From an uncultured Clostridia bacterium (GTDB lineage: Bacteria > Bacillota > Clostridia > TANB77 > CAG-508): a stretch of 52,500 nucleotides of DNA. The stretch covers positions 1 to 52,500 of the forward strand of contig CANRHX010000009.1 of NCBI GenBank assembly GCA_947630545.1, given 5' to 3'. This document shows positions 27,285-38,703 of the stretch, in pieces. How positions within the stretch are numbered: position 1 is the first letter of the stretch; each line of letters starts with the position of its first letter. The notes below the pieces were generated by a model that saw nothing but the letters and a program-made list of their open reading frames with translations, was not told the origin of the DNA and ran no database searches. The position numbers were made by a program, and so were the translations under genes.

Positions 27285-29678
27285 ATGACGTATAATCATT
27301 TAGAGGTAGAAAAAAAATGGCAAGAATATTGGGATAATAATAAAACATTTTATACAGATGTATGGGACTTTACAAAGCCTAAATTTTATGCATTAGACAT
27401 GTTTCCATATCCATCAGGTCAAGGCTTGCACGTAGGTCATCCAGAAGGATACACAGCAACAGATATAATATCTAGAATGAAAAGAATGCAAGGATATAAT
27501 GTTCTTCATCCTATGGGTTGGGATGCATTCGGTTTGCCAGCAGAACAATATGCAATAAAAACAGGAAATCATCCTGCAAAATTTACACATGAAAACATTG
27601 AAACTTTTAAGAGGCAATTAAAAATGTTAGGTTTATCTTTTGACTGGGATAAAGAGATTTCAACATGTGAACCTGACTATTATAAATGGACTCAATGGAT
27701 TTTCAAAAAATTATATGATGATGGTTTAGCAAAATTAGTAGATATGCCTGTTAACTGGTGTGAAGAACTTGGTACAGTTTTGGCAAATGATGAAGTAATA
27801 AATGGAAAAAGCGAGAGAGGTGGCTTCCCTGTTGTTCGTAAAAACATGAAACAATGGGTATTAGACATACCAAAATATGCTGACATTTTATTAGATGGTT
27901 TAGAAGATCTTGATTGGCCTGAATCTACAAAAGAAATTCAAAAAAATTGGATTGGAAAATCTGTTGGAGCTGAAGTTATTTTTACAATTGATGGATTTGA
28001 AAATTCAGATTTTACAGTATTTACAACAAGACCAGATACATTATTTGGAGCTACATATTGTGTTTTAGCACCTGAACATAAATTAGTTGAAAAAATTACT
28101 ACTGCAGAACAAAAAAATGCTGTTGAAGAATATAAAACAAAAGCAGCATCAAAATCAGACTTGGAAAGAACAGAATTAAATAAAGATAAAACTGGAGTAT
28201 TCACTGGAAGTTATGCTATAAACCCAGTAAATAATAAAAAAATTCCAATTTGGATTTCAGACTATGTACTAGCTAGTTATGGTACAGGAGCTATTATGGC
28301 CGTTCCTGCTCATGATGAAAGAGATTATGAATTTGCAACTAAATTTGGAATAGAAATAATTCCTGTTCTTGAAGGTGGAGATGTTTCAAAAGAAGCCTTC
28401 ACAGGAGATGGAATTCATATTAATTCTGATTTCTTAAATGGATTAAACAAACAAGACGGAATAGATAAAATGATAGAATGGCTAGAAGCAAAAAGTATTG
28501 GTCACAAGAAAGTTAATTATAAACTTCGTGAATGGATATTTGCAAGGCAACGTTATTGGGGAGAACCAATTCCAATTGTTTATTTGAATGATGAAATGAG
28601 AGCTTTAGCTGATTCAGATTTACCTTTAATATTACCAGAACTTGAAGATTACAGTCCTTCTAAAACAGGAGCTTCTCCATTAGATAGGGCAACTAATTGG
28701 GTAAATACTACTTTTGATGGCAAACCAGCAAAAAGAGAAACAAGTACAATGCCTGGATCTGCAGGTTCAAGTTGGTATTTCTTAAGATATATTGATCCAA
28801 AAAATGATAATGAATTTGCAAGCCAAGAACTATTAAAACACTGGTTACCTGTTGACTTATATGTTGGCGGTCCAGAGCATGCTGTTGGTCACTTGCTATA
28901 TTCAAGATTTTGGAATAACTACTTATACAATAAAGGTTTAGTTCCCGTAAAAGAGCCATTTGCCAAACTTCGTCATCAGGGAATGATACTTGGTCCAAAT
29001 GGTGAAAAGATGAGTAAATCAAAAGGAAATGTTATAAATCCAGATGATATGGTTAAAGAATACGGTGCAGATAGTTTAAGAGTTTATGAAATGTTTATGG
29101 GTCCAATTGATGCTGCAAAACCTTGGGATCCAAACGGAATTGAAGGTTCTAGAAAATTCTTAGAAAAAGTATGGAGACTTTATACAGAATCAGGAAAACT
29201 TAAAGATTCTGAAAATAAAAATCTTGAAAAAGCTTATCACTATACAGTAAAGAAAGTTACTAATGACTATGAAACTATGAACTTTAACACAGCAATATCT
29301 CAAATGATGATATTTATAAATACTGTAAATAAGGAAGATGTTTTTCCTATTGATTATGCTGAAGGATTTTTAAAGTTATTAAATCCTGTTGCACCACACA
29401 TTACAGAAGAGTTATGGAATGTCGCTTTAGGTAAAAATAATACAATTTCTTATGAGAAATGGCCAGAGTATGATGAATCAAAAACTATAAATGATGAAGT
29501 TACACTTCCAATTCAAATTAATGGAAAACTTAAAGCAACTATAACAATTTCTATTGATGAAGATGAATCTTCTATTAAGAATAAAGTTCATGAAACAATT
29601 GAGTCTAAATTAGATGGAAAATCTATTGTTAAAGAAATTTATGTAAAAAATAAGATTTATAATGTGGTTGTAAAATAA
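27285..29678 (+). CDS. leuS: leucyl-tRNA synthetase
   Basis: 797 aa from the ATG at 27285 (AAGGAG 8 bases upstream; the frame is open further upstream). Class I motifs: [17 protein letters not shown] (HIGH equivalent) near residue 46 and KMSKSKGN near residue 575. The CP1 editing domain lies around residues 220-410 ([28 protein letters not shown]). A WAxE-type tRNA-binding C-terminal domain completes it. It charges tRNA-Leu in the cytoplasm. It is the only housekeeping gene on the plus strand here. I see no T-box leader in the short upstream gap. Its five CGG triplets all straddle codons. Confidence 0.97.
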   Translation: MTYNHLEVEKKWQEYWDNNKTFYTDVWDFTKPKFYALDMFPYPSGQGLHVGHPEGYTATDIISRMKRMQGYNVLHPMGWDAFGLPAEQYAIKTGNHPAKFTHENIETFKRQLKMLGLSFDWDKEISTCEPDYYKWTQWIFKKLYDDGLAKLVDMPVNWCEELGTVLANDEVINGKSERGGFPVVRKNMKQWVLDIPKYADILLDGLEDLDWPESTKEIQKNWIGKSVGAEVIFTIDGFENSDFTVFTTRPDTLFGATYCVLAPEHKLVEKITTAEQKNAVEEYKTKAASKSDLERTELNKDKTGVFTGSYAINPVNNKKIPIWISDYVLASYGTGAIMAVPAHDERDYEFATKFGIEIIPVLEGGDVSKEAFTGDGIHINSDFLNGLNKQDGIDKMIEWLEAKSIGHKKVNYKLREWIFARQRYWGEPIPIVYLNDEMRALADSDLPLILPELEDYSPSKTGASPLDRATNWVNTTFDGKPAKRETSTMPGSAGSSWYFLRYIDPKNDNEFASQELLKHWLPVDLYVGGPEHAVGHLLYSRFWNNYLYNKGLVPVKEPFAKLRHQGMILGPNGEKMSKSKGNVINPDDMVKEYGADSLRVYEMFMGPIDAAKPWDPNGIEGSRKFLEKVWRLYTESGKLKDSENKNLEKAYHYTVKKVTNDYETMNFNTAISQMMIFINTVNKEDVFPIDYAEGFLKLLNPVAPHITEELWNVALGKNNTISYEKWPEYDESKTINDEVTLPIQINGKLKATITISIDEDESSIKNKVHETIESKLDGKSIVKEIYVKNKIYNVVVK

Positions 29679-29728
29679 AAAGTTAAGTCTTGAGGATTAT
29701 ACAATAAATCCCCAGGACTTAACTTTTT
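29679..29728 (+). terminator. bidirectional terminator between leuS and the HExxH gene
   Basis: Long stem (AAAAGTTAAGTC ... GACTTAACTTTTT) with a further pairing of GAGGATT / AATCCCC and a small loop, directly after the leuS stop. T tracts flank both sides, so it also serves the convergent gene ending at 29727. Confidence 0.9.
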
Positions 29729-30830
29729 ACCTATTTTTTAAACCATCTACAGTTTCATTTTTAATAAATAATTTCTTAATCTTTCTAATAATCATTGCAA
29801 AAAGGCTTTCTTTTTTAGGTACTACCTTCAAAGCAGTTTCATTTCCACCATTTTCTAATACATTATACTTATGTTCTAATTCTGCCATCTTTTCAACATA
29901 AAAATCATGATAGAAAGTGTATCCGTCAGTTGAACCTAGATAATCTTTAAAGTTATATAATTTTTTTCTATAATTTTCAACTTCCTCTAAAGTCTTTATC
30001 CTTTTAATATTAGCATTAAAATAACCTGAGATAATTAAATTCTGAGTTCTCAAAAATGTAAGTAATATCTCATTTTTCAATTCTTCTATTTTGCCAGATA
30101 AATTGCTACTTCTTTTATCATCTTCATTCAAATCAAAAATTTTATTATTTAATTTTACAATATTTTCTTCTGAATCTAAAATTGTATCTATCGCATTTTG
30201 CACACAAAGATATGTCTTTACCGACATTTCGGATATAAATTTATTCTTAAAATTGTCATTACTATTTATTGTACTTTCAAAAAGTACATCTTCTCCAAGT
30301 AAGTATGCTAGCTGATTTACTAAACAGCACTCTAATGGATAATATGATGGACTTATTGTTTCAAAACTTATGCCAAAATATTTTACAAATTCCTTTTCCA
30401 TTCCATTTGCATATGATGCCATAAGTTGGACTGCAGCTTCATTCATTCCTAATCCAGTCACTTTAGATTGGCTATAATCTGAAAGTCCCATTCTAATTAA
30501 TTTATTTCTTTTATCTTTAACTTCTTGTATATAATGTATACATTCATGCACCGCAAATTCTTCTAAATCTTCGTTTGGAATATTGCAGTTGAAATATATA
30601 GATGTATTTTTGTAAAAATAGTTTGCCTCACTCATACCTTCAGGCATTTTAGCTTTATACATATTTAAACCTAAAATTCTTATAAATAAATCGTTTTGAT
30701 CTAATCCATAACTTGGAAATGTCTCACAAATTTTAATAGATACATTTTGAGCTATTGTGTTTATTGTAAGTGTATCTAGCTTTTCAATTACTTCAATTCC
30801 ATCCTTCTTTAGTTCATCTTCTATACTCAT
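29727..30830 (-). CDS. hypothetical zincin-like protein with HExxH motif
   Basis: 367 aa from the ATG at 30830 (AAGGAGA upstream). I do not recognise a named family. Residues about 90-130 hold FAVHECIHYIQEVKD, an HExxH zinc-metallopeptidase-type motif, with a candidate third ligand region GMNEAAVQLMASYANG some 45 residues later (the Glu of NEAA would suit a gluzincin). The rest is helical, ending in a basic tail with a run of aliphatic residues (LFAMIIRKIKKLFIKN) that could be an amphipathic membrane contact. No signal peptide. Single gene. Activity is inferred from the motif only. Confidence 0.75.
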   Translation of the reverse strand: MSIEDELKKDGIEVIEKLDTLTINTIAQNVSIKICETFPSYGLDQNDLFIRILGLNMYKAKMPEGMSEANYFYKNTSIYFNCNIPNEDLEEFAVHECIHYIQEVKDKRNKLIRMGLSDYSQSKVTGLGMNEAAVQLMASYANGMEKEFVKYFGISFETISPSYYPLECCLVNQLAYLLGEDVLFESTINSNDNFKNKFISEMSVKTYLCVQNAIDTILDSEENIVKLNNKIFDLNEDDKRSSNLSGKIEELKNEILLTFLRTQNLIISGYFNANIKRIKTLEEVENYRKKLYNFKDYLGSTDGYTFYHDFYVEKMAELEHKYNVLENGGNETALKVVPKKESLFAMIIRKIKKLFIKNETVDGLKNR

Positions 30831-30911
30831 ATGTTTCTCCTTGTATAATCTCCCTAACATAATTATACAATAAACACCTTTTTTTTACATTTCAAAAATA
30901 TTAAATGTTTG

Positions 30912-32192
30912 TTACATTTTAGTAACAAATTCCACAATATGTTCTGCTGCATCTCTACCTGACTTTGCAGCCCATGCTATAGTTCCTTTTTGCCCTGCCA
31001 AATCTCCTCCTGCAAATATCTTTGGGTTTGAAGTCTGGAACTTCTCATTAACTAATATATGGTTTCTTTTATCTAATTCTAATCCTAAGTCTTGTACAAA
31101 TTTTTCTGGTTTTGCACCTAATGCCATTATAACATAATCACTGTTAATTATGTAGTTTGAACCTTCTTCATTTACAGGAACTTTTCTTGTTTCTCCTTCT
31201 TTTTGAACAAGCTTTGTTTTTATTAATTCTAATTTTTCTACCTTGTCATTACCAATTATCTTTACTATATTATTTTGATATAAAAATTCTATTCCCTCAT
31301 TTATAGCATCTTCAACTTCTTTTGGCTCGGCTGGCATTTCTTCTCTAGATCTTCTGTAAATTACTTTTACATCTTTTGCGCCTAATCTTTTTACTATTCT
31401 TGAGCAATCCATTGCAACATTTCCACCACCAATTACTGAAACAGTTTTTCCTTTGTAATTAGGATGTAAATTAAATTCTAGAAGTTCATTGCCTCCATAT
31501 ACTCCATTTAAATTTTCTCCCTCTACGCCCATTTTTGATGAAGCATTTGCACCAAATGCTAAAAATATTGCATCATACTCGTTTTCTAAATCTTGTAATT
31601 TTATGTTTTTATTTAATTCTGCATTATATTTTACTTCAACACCTAAATCTAAAATCATTTGAATTGTTTTTTGAATAGTTTCCCTTGAAAGTCTAAACTC
31701 AGGAATTCCATGTACTAAAAGTCCACCTATGTAATTATGTTTTTCATAAATTGTAACTTTCACTCCAGCTTTTGCTAAAAAAGCTGCACAGGCTAATCCA
31801 GCTGGTCCACTTCCTACCACAGCAACTTTTTTATTGTTGTTTTTCTTATTAGCTTCCATATCTTCTTTATAACAATCTAATAAGGTAACGCCTTGACTTG
31901 TTGCTTTATCAAACACATACGCTTCTAAATCTCCTATACTAACAGGTTGTCCTTTTATACCTCTTACGCAACTTCCTTGGCATTGGCTCATGTGAGGGCA
32001 AACTCTTCCACAAATTCCTTGCAAAACTGTAGTTTTTGATAATATTTTGTATGCCTCTTCAAAATTTTCTTCTTTTACACATTTAATAAACTCTGGTATA
32101 TCATTATTTAAAGGACATCCCTTTTTACTACATGGTTTTATTTTACAATTTAAGCAATAATTAGCTTTTTCTAACATTTCATTTTTCTCCAT
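30912..32192 (-). CDS. gltD: NAD(P)-dependent glutamate synthase small-subunit-like flavoprotein
   Basis: 426 aa from the ATG at 32192 (GGAG upstream), overlapping the stop of the udg gene by 14 bases, so translation is probably coupled. The N-terminal Fe-S domain has CLNCKIKPCSKKGCPLNND and GRVCPHMSQCQGSC. The FAD motif is VAVVGSGPAGLACAAFLAKAG and the NAD(P)H motif VSVIGGGNVAMDCSR. IFAGGDLAGQKGTIAWAAKSGR is the usual C-terminal signature. It transfers electrons from NAD(P)H, either to a GltA partner or in another GltD-like complex; no gltA lies in the window. Confidence 0.88.
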   Translation of the reverse strand: MEKNEMLEKANYCLNCKIKPCSKKGCPLNNDIPEFIKCVKEENFEEAYKILSKTTVLQGICGRVCPHMSQCQGSCVRGIKGQPVSIGDLEAYVFDKATSQGVTLLDCYKEDMEANKKNNNKKVAVVGSGPAGLACAAFLAKAGVKVTIYEKHNYIGGLLVHGIPEFRLSRETIQKTIQMILDLGVEVKYNAELNKNIKLQDLENEYDAIFLAFGANASSKMGVEGENLNGVYGGNELLEFNLHPNYKGKTVSVIGGGNVAMDCSRIVKRLGAKDVKVIYRRSREEMPAEPKEVEDAINEGIEFLYQNNIVKIIGNDKVEKLELIKTKLVQKEGETRKVPVNEEGSNYIINSDYVIMALGAKPEKFVQDLGLELDKRNHILVNEKFQTSNPKIFAGGDLAGQKGTIAWAAKSGRDAAEHIVEFVTKM

Positions 32193-32742
32193 AATATTCT
32201 CCATTTTTTAAAACAAGTTTTAAATCATTAATAAAATCAATTTTTTTACTTTCATCTCTTAAAAGAGCTGCTGGATGCCAAGTAGGAATATATGTTATTC
32301 CTTTTTTCTCAATAACATTTCCCCTACTTGCAGTAATTCCGTATTCTTTTCCAAGAACATTTTTTAACGCAACACTACCAAGCAAAACAATAATTTTAGG
32401 TTTAACTAACATTACTTGATTTCGTAAATAATCTAAACAAGCAACGCACTCATCTTCTTCTGGATTTCTATTTGCCGGTGGTCTACATTTTACAATATTG
32501 GCTATGTACACTTCTTCTCTTTTTATACCAACAGCTTGAAATGCCATGTTCATTAGTTTACCTGCTTTTCCTACAAACGGTTCTCCTAGCCTATCTTCAT
32601 CAGCACCAGGTCCTTCTCCAATAAACATTATTTTAGCATTTCTGTTTCCAACACCAAAAACAATATTTTGTCTTGTTTTACATAATTTACACTTATTACA
32701 ATTTACAATTGATTGTTCTAATTCTTCCCATGTTTCATACAT
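32179..32742 (-). CDS. type 4 uracil-DNA glycosylase
   Basis: 187 aa. It carries the family-4 (Fe-S) UDG signatures: four cysteines in CNKCKLC and nearby [17 protein letters not shown] positions, motif [20 protein letters not shown] near residue 42, and motif HPAALLR near 156. It removes uracil from DNA in base-excision repair. GAGGAAG lies upstream of the ATG. It is the first gene of a pair with the gltD-like gene (stop/start overlap). Repeat array G lies in its leader. Confidence 0.93.
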   Translation of the reverse strand: MYETWEELEQSIVNCNKCKLCKTRQNIVFGVGNRNAKIMFIGEGPGADEDRLGEPFVGKAGKLMNMAFQAVGIKREEVYIANIVKCRPPANRNPEEDECVACLDYLRNQVMLVKPKIIVLLGSVALKNVLGKEYGITASRGNVIEKKGITYIPTWHPAALLRDESKKIDFINDLKLVLKNGEYYGEK

Positions 32743-32761
32743 TTTTTACTTCCTCATTTTT

Positions 32762-32860
32762 TGTGTCATCGGTTCCGGGTTTGGATGACACATTTTGTGT
32801 CATTGGTTCCGGGTTTACTTGACACATTTTGTGTCATTGGTTCCGGGTTTACTTGACACA
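32762..32860 (-). repeat. repeat array G: three 34-bp units
   Basis: Units in sense on the minus strand between ldcA and the udg gene. The upstream unit, fused to the end of ldcA, gives the residues CVK and a TAA stop. Confidence 0.9.
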
Positions 32861-33778
32861 GTTTTCTAATAACTCTATTTTTTTATCTTTTGAGGTATCT
32901 ATTCTTGCTTTTATACCAATTGGAATAACCGTTTTTGTTTCTATATGTCCAAAATTGTTTGATTTTATAATTGGAAAATTATATTCATTTTCTAAAACAT
33001 CCATTATCATTTTTTCTAATTGAATGCCGCTTTCATGTTCGTAATTTCCAATCCATAATCCTTTTATTTTATCAAAAACACCATTTTGTTTCATAAAATA
33101 TAGATGATTACTGATAAAAGCTGGTTCTGTTTCATATCCTAAATCTTCTAAACATAATATTTTATCATCAAAGTTTATTGAATATTTCCCACAGACAAGT
33201 CCTCTGGTTAAACTTAGATTTCCTCCTACTAATTCGCCTTCTGCCACTCCTACTTTTATAGTTTCATATTTGTCATCATTTACCATTCCAAATTCTAAAC
33301 TTCCTTCTATAAACCTATGCCATGCTTCTTTATAGCTAAAGTCCGTTTCATCTGTAGCAATTGTTTTAAAATTTGTTGAATTAAAAGTTACTAAGCCAGT
33401 TTTCGCTGTAATTATATTTGTTAATGATGTTATATCACTATATCCACAAATTATTTTTGGATTATTCCTTATTAATTCGTAATCTATATAATCAAATACA
33501 GTGTTACTATTGTTTCCGCCTTTTGCACACCAAATCATTTTTATGTTGTTATCTGCAAACATTTCATTTATGTCTTCTGCCTTTTCTTGCACTGTAGCTG
33601 AATAACCATTGGTATTTGAAAATATATTTTTTGAAAGTTTAACTTTAAATCCATCTTTTTCTACGATTTCTTTTGCTTTCATCAACTCTTCTTTTTTTAT
33701 ACCAACTATAGGATCTGATGGAGCGATAACTCCGATTGTATCTCCGATTTTTAATTTATTTGGTATTATCTTTTCCAT
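32849..33778 (-). CDS. LD-carboxypeptidase (S66 family, LdcA-like)
   Basis: 309 aa. S66 signatures: IGVIAPSDPIVG near the N-terminus, MWCAKGGNNSNTVFDYID and ICGYSDITSLTNII (nucleophile Ser region), CLEDLGYETEP, and IPIGIKARIDTSKDKKIEL near the end with the catalytic-type residues. It trims the D-Ala of L,D-tetrapeptides in murein recycling, or is MccF-like. AGGTG precedes the ATG. The final CVK and TAA are repeat-derived. Confidence 0.9.
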   Translation of the reverse strand: MEKIIPNKLKIGDTIGVIAPSDPIVGIKKEELMKAKEIVEKDGFKVKLSKNIFSNTNGYSATVQEKAEDINEMFADNNIKMIWCAKGGNNSNTVFDYIDYELIRNNPKIICGYSDITSLTNIITAKTGLVTFNSTNFKTIATDETDFSYKEAWHRFIEGSLEFGMVNDDKYETIKVGVAEGELVGGNLSLTRGLVCGKYSINFDDKILCLEDLGYETEPAFISNHLYFMKQNGVFDKIKGLWIGNYEHESGIQLEKMIMDVLENEYNFPIIKSNNFGHIETKTVIPIGIKARIDTSKDKKIELLENCVK

Positions 33779-33865
33779 TTTACACCTCTACTATAGAACG
33801 GTCAATAGTTCTAACATTTATTTGACCAGTCAATCTAAGTTTATATTAGCCTATCACGTTCGAAT

Positions 33866-34706
33866 TTATTTTAATTCTATAAGAGCAGTTTCTAAACCAT
33901 AACCCTCTTTTTCTACTCTAAAAGAATGTATTAAATTAGAATTACATACTGAACAAATACCACAATCAACTATGTTTTCGTTTTTTAATCCGATGTTTCT
34001 TAAAATTGCCCTATTTATCAACACCGTATCTATATGCCATTTATCCACTTTTTCATCATATTCAATTATTTTATCTATTTCTTTTAAAGATTGAAATTTT
34101 TTAAAAAATAAATCTCTTACATCTTTATCTACTTCAAAATGACATTTTCTAATACTTGGACAAATACAACAGATGATATCTTTAGGATTACATTCAAATT
34201 CATCTATCATTTTTTGTACCGCTTGAACTGAAATTTCTTGAAGAGTTCCTTTCCATCCAGAATGTACATTTGAAATTACTTTTTTTATAGGATCAAAAAA
34301 TAGCAATAAGATACAATCTGCATTTGTTGTAGATAAAATTAAATTCTTTTTATTTGTAATTAATCCGTCTGTTGCTTTGTATTCTTCAACATAAAAATCA
34401 GGCAGATTTTGATTTATTTTTTTATCAATTACTTTTACATTTTTTGTATGCTCTTGCACTGTTTTGACTATATTTATATAGTTAGAATCAATAGCTTCAC
34501 ATACTTTTTTATAGTTTTCAACCGTTGCTTGATAAATATTTTCAGGAAGTGGCTTTTTATCTACAGTTGTGGTCCTATAATTAACATCCACTCCTAGTGT
34601 ATAGGCATGCTTAATTACATCTTTATATTCTAAAAGTTTTCTGAACTGTAAATATTCCACTCCATTTTTTTTAACATGAATTACATTTTCATTAGATAAA
34701 TCCATA
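33866..34706 (-). CDS. pgeF: purine nucleoside phosphorylase / multicopper laccase-domain protein
   Basis: 279 aa from the ATG at 34706, with AGGAGGAG 4 bases upstream; an earlier in-frame start lies in repeat DNA. YfiH/PgeF family: TTNADCILLLFFDPIKKVISNVHSGWKGT (metal-binding Cys and His) and CICPSIRKCHFEVDKDV with the third ligand region. Homologues process purine nucleosides or peptidoglycan intermediates; the exact role here is open. GVDVNYR(...)PLPENIYQA marks the N-terminal part. It lies upstream of ldcA on the same strand; the gap of 87 bases may contain a promoter. Confidence 0.9.
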
Positions 34707-34725
34707 ACTCCTCCTCGTATAAATT

Positions 34726-34823
34726 GTGTCAATCAAACCCGGAACCGATGACACAAAATGTGTCATTCAAACCCGGAACCGATGACACAAAATGTGTCAT
34801 TCAAACCCGGAACCATTGACACA
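34726..34823 (+). repeat. repeat array H: three 34-bp units
   Basis: Units in sense on the plus strand, abutting the addB stop (TAG at 34824) on one side and the pgeF leader on the other. Confidence 0.9.
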
Positions 34824-37800
34824 CTAAATTTCCTCTTTCATTTTAAGTATGACATCATCTGAAGTTTTTTTCGGAATATAATTATATTTATTATCACAAT
34901 TTTTTGTGTTAAATCCACATATTCCTTTATATGAGCAATATTCACAAGGTGTTTTGCCTTTTTTATTATATGGTTTCAGGTCGATTTTGCCTTTTAAAAT
35001 TTCTTGTGATATGTCTTTTATAGTCTTGTAGATATATTCTTGTAATACTTTGAATTCTTCTTTGCCTACTCCAGATGTCCATTTTTTATTTACTTCACCT
35101 GAATTGGTGATTGCTGCAGGTACTAATTTTGATGATCCTGAGGTTAAATTTTTGTCGTGTAGTTTTATTATTTTCACATCAGCTAAAATTAGTCCTTTCA
35201 TTTTGAAGTTTTTCCTAATTTGATTTTCTATTTCTTCTTCTGGTATTTTTTTATCAGATTTTACCATCTGCTCTAGTAAGCTAAAATATAATATTCCTGC
35301 TGGCATTAAATCTTCTTGTTTGCATACTGCATCTAAGTATGTAAGTAATTGTATTTGAAGTCCAGCGTATACTTCGTTTAAGTCAATGTTTTTAGCTGAT
35401 GATTTATAATCTATAATTCTTAAGTATTTTCCGTTGTGAATCTTTGGCCATGTCTATTCTATCAATTTTTCCTGTTATTTCAACTTTTTTTCCATTTTCT
35501 AAATTTAATATTATTGGTTTATAACTTCCGTTTTTTCCAAATTCTACTTCTGTTCCTGCCATTTCAAATTCACTATAAACAATTCCTTCTATTATGAATT
35601 TTAAAGCTTTTGTTACTATTTTTTTTAGTCTTTTTACTAGTATTCTATATTTAGATGTTGCAGTAAATATGACATTTTTATTTAATTCTAGTTCTTCTTC
35701 AATTATTTTAGATACTAATTTTTCTATTATTTCTTCATCTTCTAAAAGCTGTGGCAATGCTATGTTTTCTTCCCTAACTCGCTCAAAGAAACTGTCTATA
35801 GTTTCATGCATGAATGAACCTGTGTTGAAACTTTGAATTTTTAGTTCTTCTTTTTCTTTTAAGTTTAAGCCATATTGTAAGTAATATGAAAATGGGCAAC
35901 TCCTGTATTTCTCTAGTCTCGAAACACTTGTGTTTAATGTGTTTCCATATAGTTTGTCTATTAACTTTTCATTAATATCTTTTGGATTGTTTGTAAACTT
36001 TAATCCCTCTAAATCATTTTGCAAAATGCTATTGTTTTTTTGTTTGTAATATTCATAGATTATATACCATATATCATCTATTTTTTCATTATTTTGAAGT
36101 TTAAATATGTTTTCTAGCAATTCTTCATATGTTACTTTAGAATTTGCAATTATATAATCTTTGTTTGTTACATCACTTGTTTCTTCTATATTTAGAAATA
36201 GTTTTTTTATTTTTGCTATCATCATTGAAGGTCTTAAAGATTTTCCTGTACTATCTGATGAAGCATAAGATAGATATAGTTTTTCTTCTGCTGTTGTGAA
36301 TGCTTTATATATATTAAAGTTTTCTTCATATAGATTTTCGATTGTACCATTTGCAAGTTCGATACCTTGTTCTTTTAGCGTTTCTCTATCACTATCATTA
36401 AAAAATCCTTCTGCCTTGTTATTGCTTGGAAATGCCCCGTCATTAATTCCTATTATAAAAATTGCTCTTACCTTATGGCTTCTAGATCTTTCAACATCTC
36501 CTACTATTACTTGATCTTGAGTTCCAGGGATTTTTCCAAGGCTACTATTTTTTAAACCTACTTTAAAGCAACTAATAAATCTGTCAATTTTCATTTCTTC
36601 ATTACTAAAAATTTCTACAATATCATCAAAAAGATTTATTACGATTTCATAGCTTTTTTTGTATTCTGATGCTAAATCTAGCATACCAGCTTGCTCTAGT
36701 TCATTAATCTTTTTTTGTAATTTTTCTTCAATATTTTGATTGACTATGAATTCGTAAAGTGCTTTACATATTGCTTCTGCTGTTTTTTCTTTGCATACTT
36801 TTTCTTTTAAATTTACAAGTGGATCTATTATTTGTTTTCTTATTTCATTTAGTCTTTCTATTTCTTGTGGTTTAGTTTGTTTTTCAAAAATAAAATCTTT
36901 TTTCCATTTATTAAATTTTATTCCCCATTTTGTACAATAATTTTCTAATTTAAAAATATCGTCTTCATCAAATTCCAAAAAACCTGATTTGATGTAACTT
37001 ATAACTGCATCATATGAAAAGTTTTTGCTTATCACTTCTAGTACACACATAATGTATTTTATAATGATGTTTTGATTTAAGTCTCTCTTTTCATCAATAA
37101 ATACTGGAATATCATATTTTTCAAATATTGACCTAATTAAACTTGAATATTGATTTAAATCTTTTGTAATTATTGATATTTCTTTGTATCTAAATTTTTC
37201 ATTTTTAACTAACTCAGTAATTTTGTTTGCAACATTTTCTATTTCTGAATATTGATTTTTAGCTAAAAATAGCCCTATGTTTTCCACTTTTTTTTCATGA
37301 ATTGTGGATTTTGTAGCAAAAAGATTATGTTCTAAAAATATTAGTTCATTATTTTTAAATCTATGTAAATCTTTCATAAATACAGGTTCTTCTAGCTTTA
37401 AATTATTTTCTTCTAATAATCTTAATAGTTTTGATAATGTTTCTTTATTTGAATAAAATATGTCTGATACTGGATTTGCACTTGGTTTAAGAGTGTCTAT
37501 ACATAAGGTTATATTTACTTGATTCGCGAGCTTTACTAGTTTAGCTATTATGCTATATTCTTGCTTTGTAAATCCCATAAATTCGTCTATATATATTATT
37601 GAATCTTTCACTAAATTTGTTTTTTCTATGTTTTTTTCCAAATATGTAAGAATATCAGTATCATCTAAATACTTGTTTGCAATTTGCTTTTCAAAGTCTT
37701 CATAAATTATTTTCATGTCATTTAACTTGGTTTTTAAATATTTATCTTCCATATTTTCTAATGTTTCATTTATCAAATTAGTTCCAATTTGGTGCTTTTT

Positions 37801-38172
37801 AAATTCAGTAATAGCTTGAATAGATAAGTCTACGTTTTCATCTGATTTGCCTAAAAACTTTAAATTATCTCTATTTTTTTCAATTATAGAGTGTACTAAC
37901 ATTGCTTTTGCAGCTTTTGAAAGGTTGGAAACATTTTCATTCCCAACCTCTTGCATTACTCTGTACGCCATTCTACTTAAAGTAATTACTTCGGCATTTA
38001 TTACAGCTCTTCGTTTAGCAATTTGCATTAACTTCTTTTCTGCTGTAAACGAAAATTGCTCTGGCGTTATTATTAATATATTTTCTTGTGTATCTAATAA
38101 TTTTGAAATTTCTGAAAAGCAAAATTCACTTTTTCCACTACCTGCTTTTCCATAAATAATTCTTAATCCCAT
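34824..38172 (-). CDS. addB: ATP-dependent nuclease subunit AddB (needs +1 shift at CGG)
   Basis: 1115 aa with the shift. The helicase-like N-terminus has IIYGKAGSGKSEF (Walker A). Then come the long inactive-helicase region, GLRIIYGK at the start and GINDGAFPSN and SYASSDSTG motifs. The C-terminal nuclease has KYRSCPFSYYLQYGLNLK (first Fe-S Cys), ITGKIDRID, and after CGG at 35431-35433 GKYLRIIDYKSS (active-site DYK) and CEYCSYKGIC (last three Fe-S cysteines). The shift thus joins the two halves of the nuclease and its iron-sulfur cluster; unshifted translation leaves neither. AddA, its usual partner, is not in this window. It resects double-strand breaks for RecA loading. Confidence 0.92.
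35431..35433 (-). other. +1 frameshift site CGG(A) in addB
   Basis: CGG after CAA, within the nuclease domain between ITGKIDRID and IIDYKSS. C-GGA AAA TAC TTA restores the active site. Confidence 0.88.
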
Positions 38173-38216
38173 AGTACTCCTTACTTGTTTTATACTTTAT
38201 ATTTTTTATTCAATTT

Positions 38217-38569
38217 TTATCTTCTTAAAAAAATTATGTCTTCAAAAAATTGATGTGTGAATGGTAAAAACCATAACAATAACCCTACTCCTAATAGTAT
38301 TACAACTGTAATAAGTGCAGCTTTTTTATCCTCTTTAGTTATTTCTCTTTTTTCTATTTTATAGTCTCTTTTCTTGAACAACATTTTTGATAAATCTTTG
38401 ATACCATCAAAAGTCCCATAATATTTCTTTTTTTTCTTTTTTGTGTCATTGGTTCCGGGTTTGGTTGACACATTTTGTGTCATCGGTTCCGGGTTTGGTT
38501 GACACATTTTGTGTCATCGGTTCCGGGTTTGGTTGACACATCTTTAAATATATATTTATCCCATTTCAT
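38217..38569 (-). CDS. small membrane protein with repeat-encoded N-terminus (two CGG shifts)
   Basis: Reading from the ATG at 38569, unit 1 of array I is in-frame without a shift, and CGG at 38489-38491 and 38455-38457 must each be shifted. This gives 116 aa: MKWDKYIFKD, three 11-residue repeat units (the first [11 protein letters not shown]), a lysine run, a basic helix and one C-terminal transmembrane helix (LITVVILLGVGLLLWFLPF). However, an ATG inside the repeat (38507, MCQPN) reaches the same membrane domain with no shift and no clear ribosome site, so this gene is weaker evidence for shifting than tilS. The domain is unassigned; it lies upstream of addB on the same strand. Confidence 0.6.
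38442..38540 (-). repeat. repeat array I: three 34-bp units
   Basis: Units in sense on the minus strand. If translated, they occupy the N-terminal region of the small membrane protein, with the third-frame junction discussed there. Confidence 0.9.
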
Positions 38570-38668
38570 TTTTATCAACTCTTTCTTCTCTTGTTTCTTA
38601 TCAATTTTATTCTATCTTAAATATCTAAAAATATCAATAGATTGATAAAAAATATTTATCACAAAAAA

Positions 38669-38696
38669 CGGTCAATGAGTATATTACCCTTGACCG
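38669..38696 (-). terminator. terminator of ftsH
   Basis: On the minus strand, ACGGTCAA ... TTGACCGT hairpin with TTTTTT, about 8 bases after the ftsH stop. Confidence 0.85.
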
Positions 38697-38703
38697 TAAT
38701 TAA

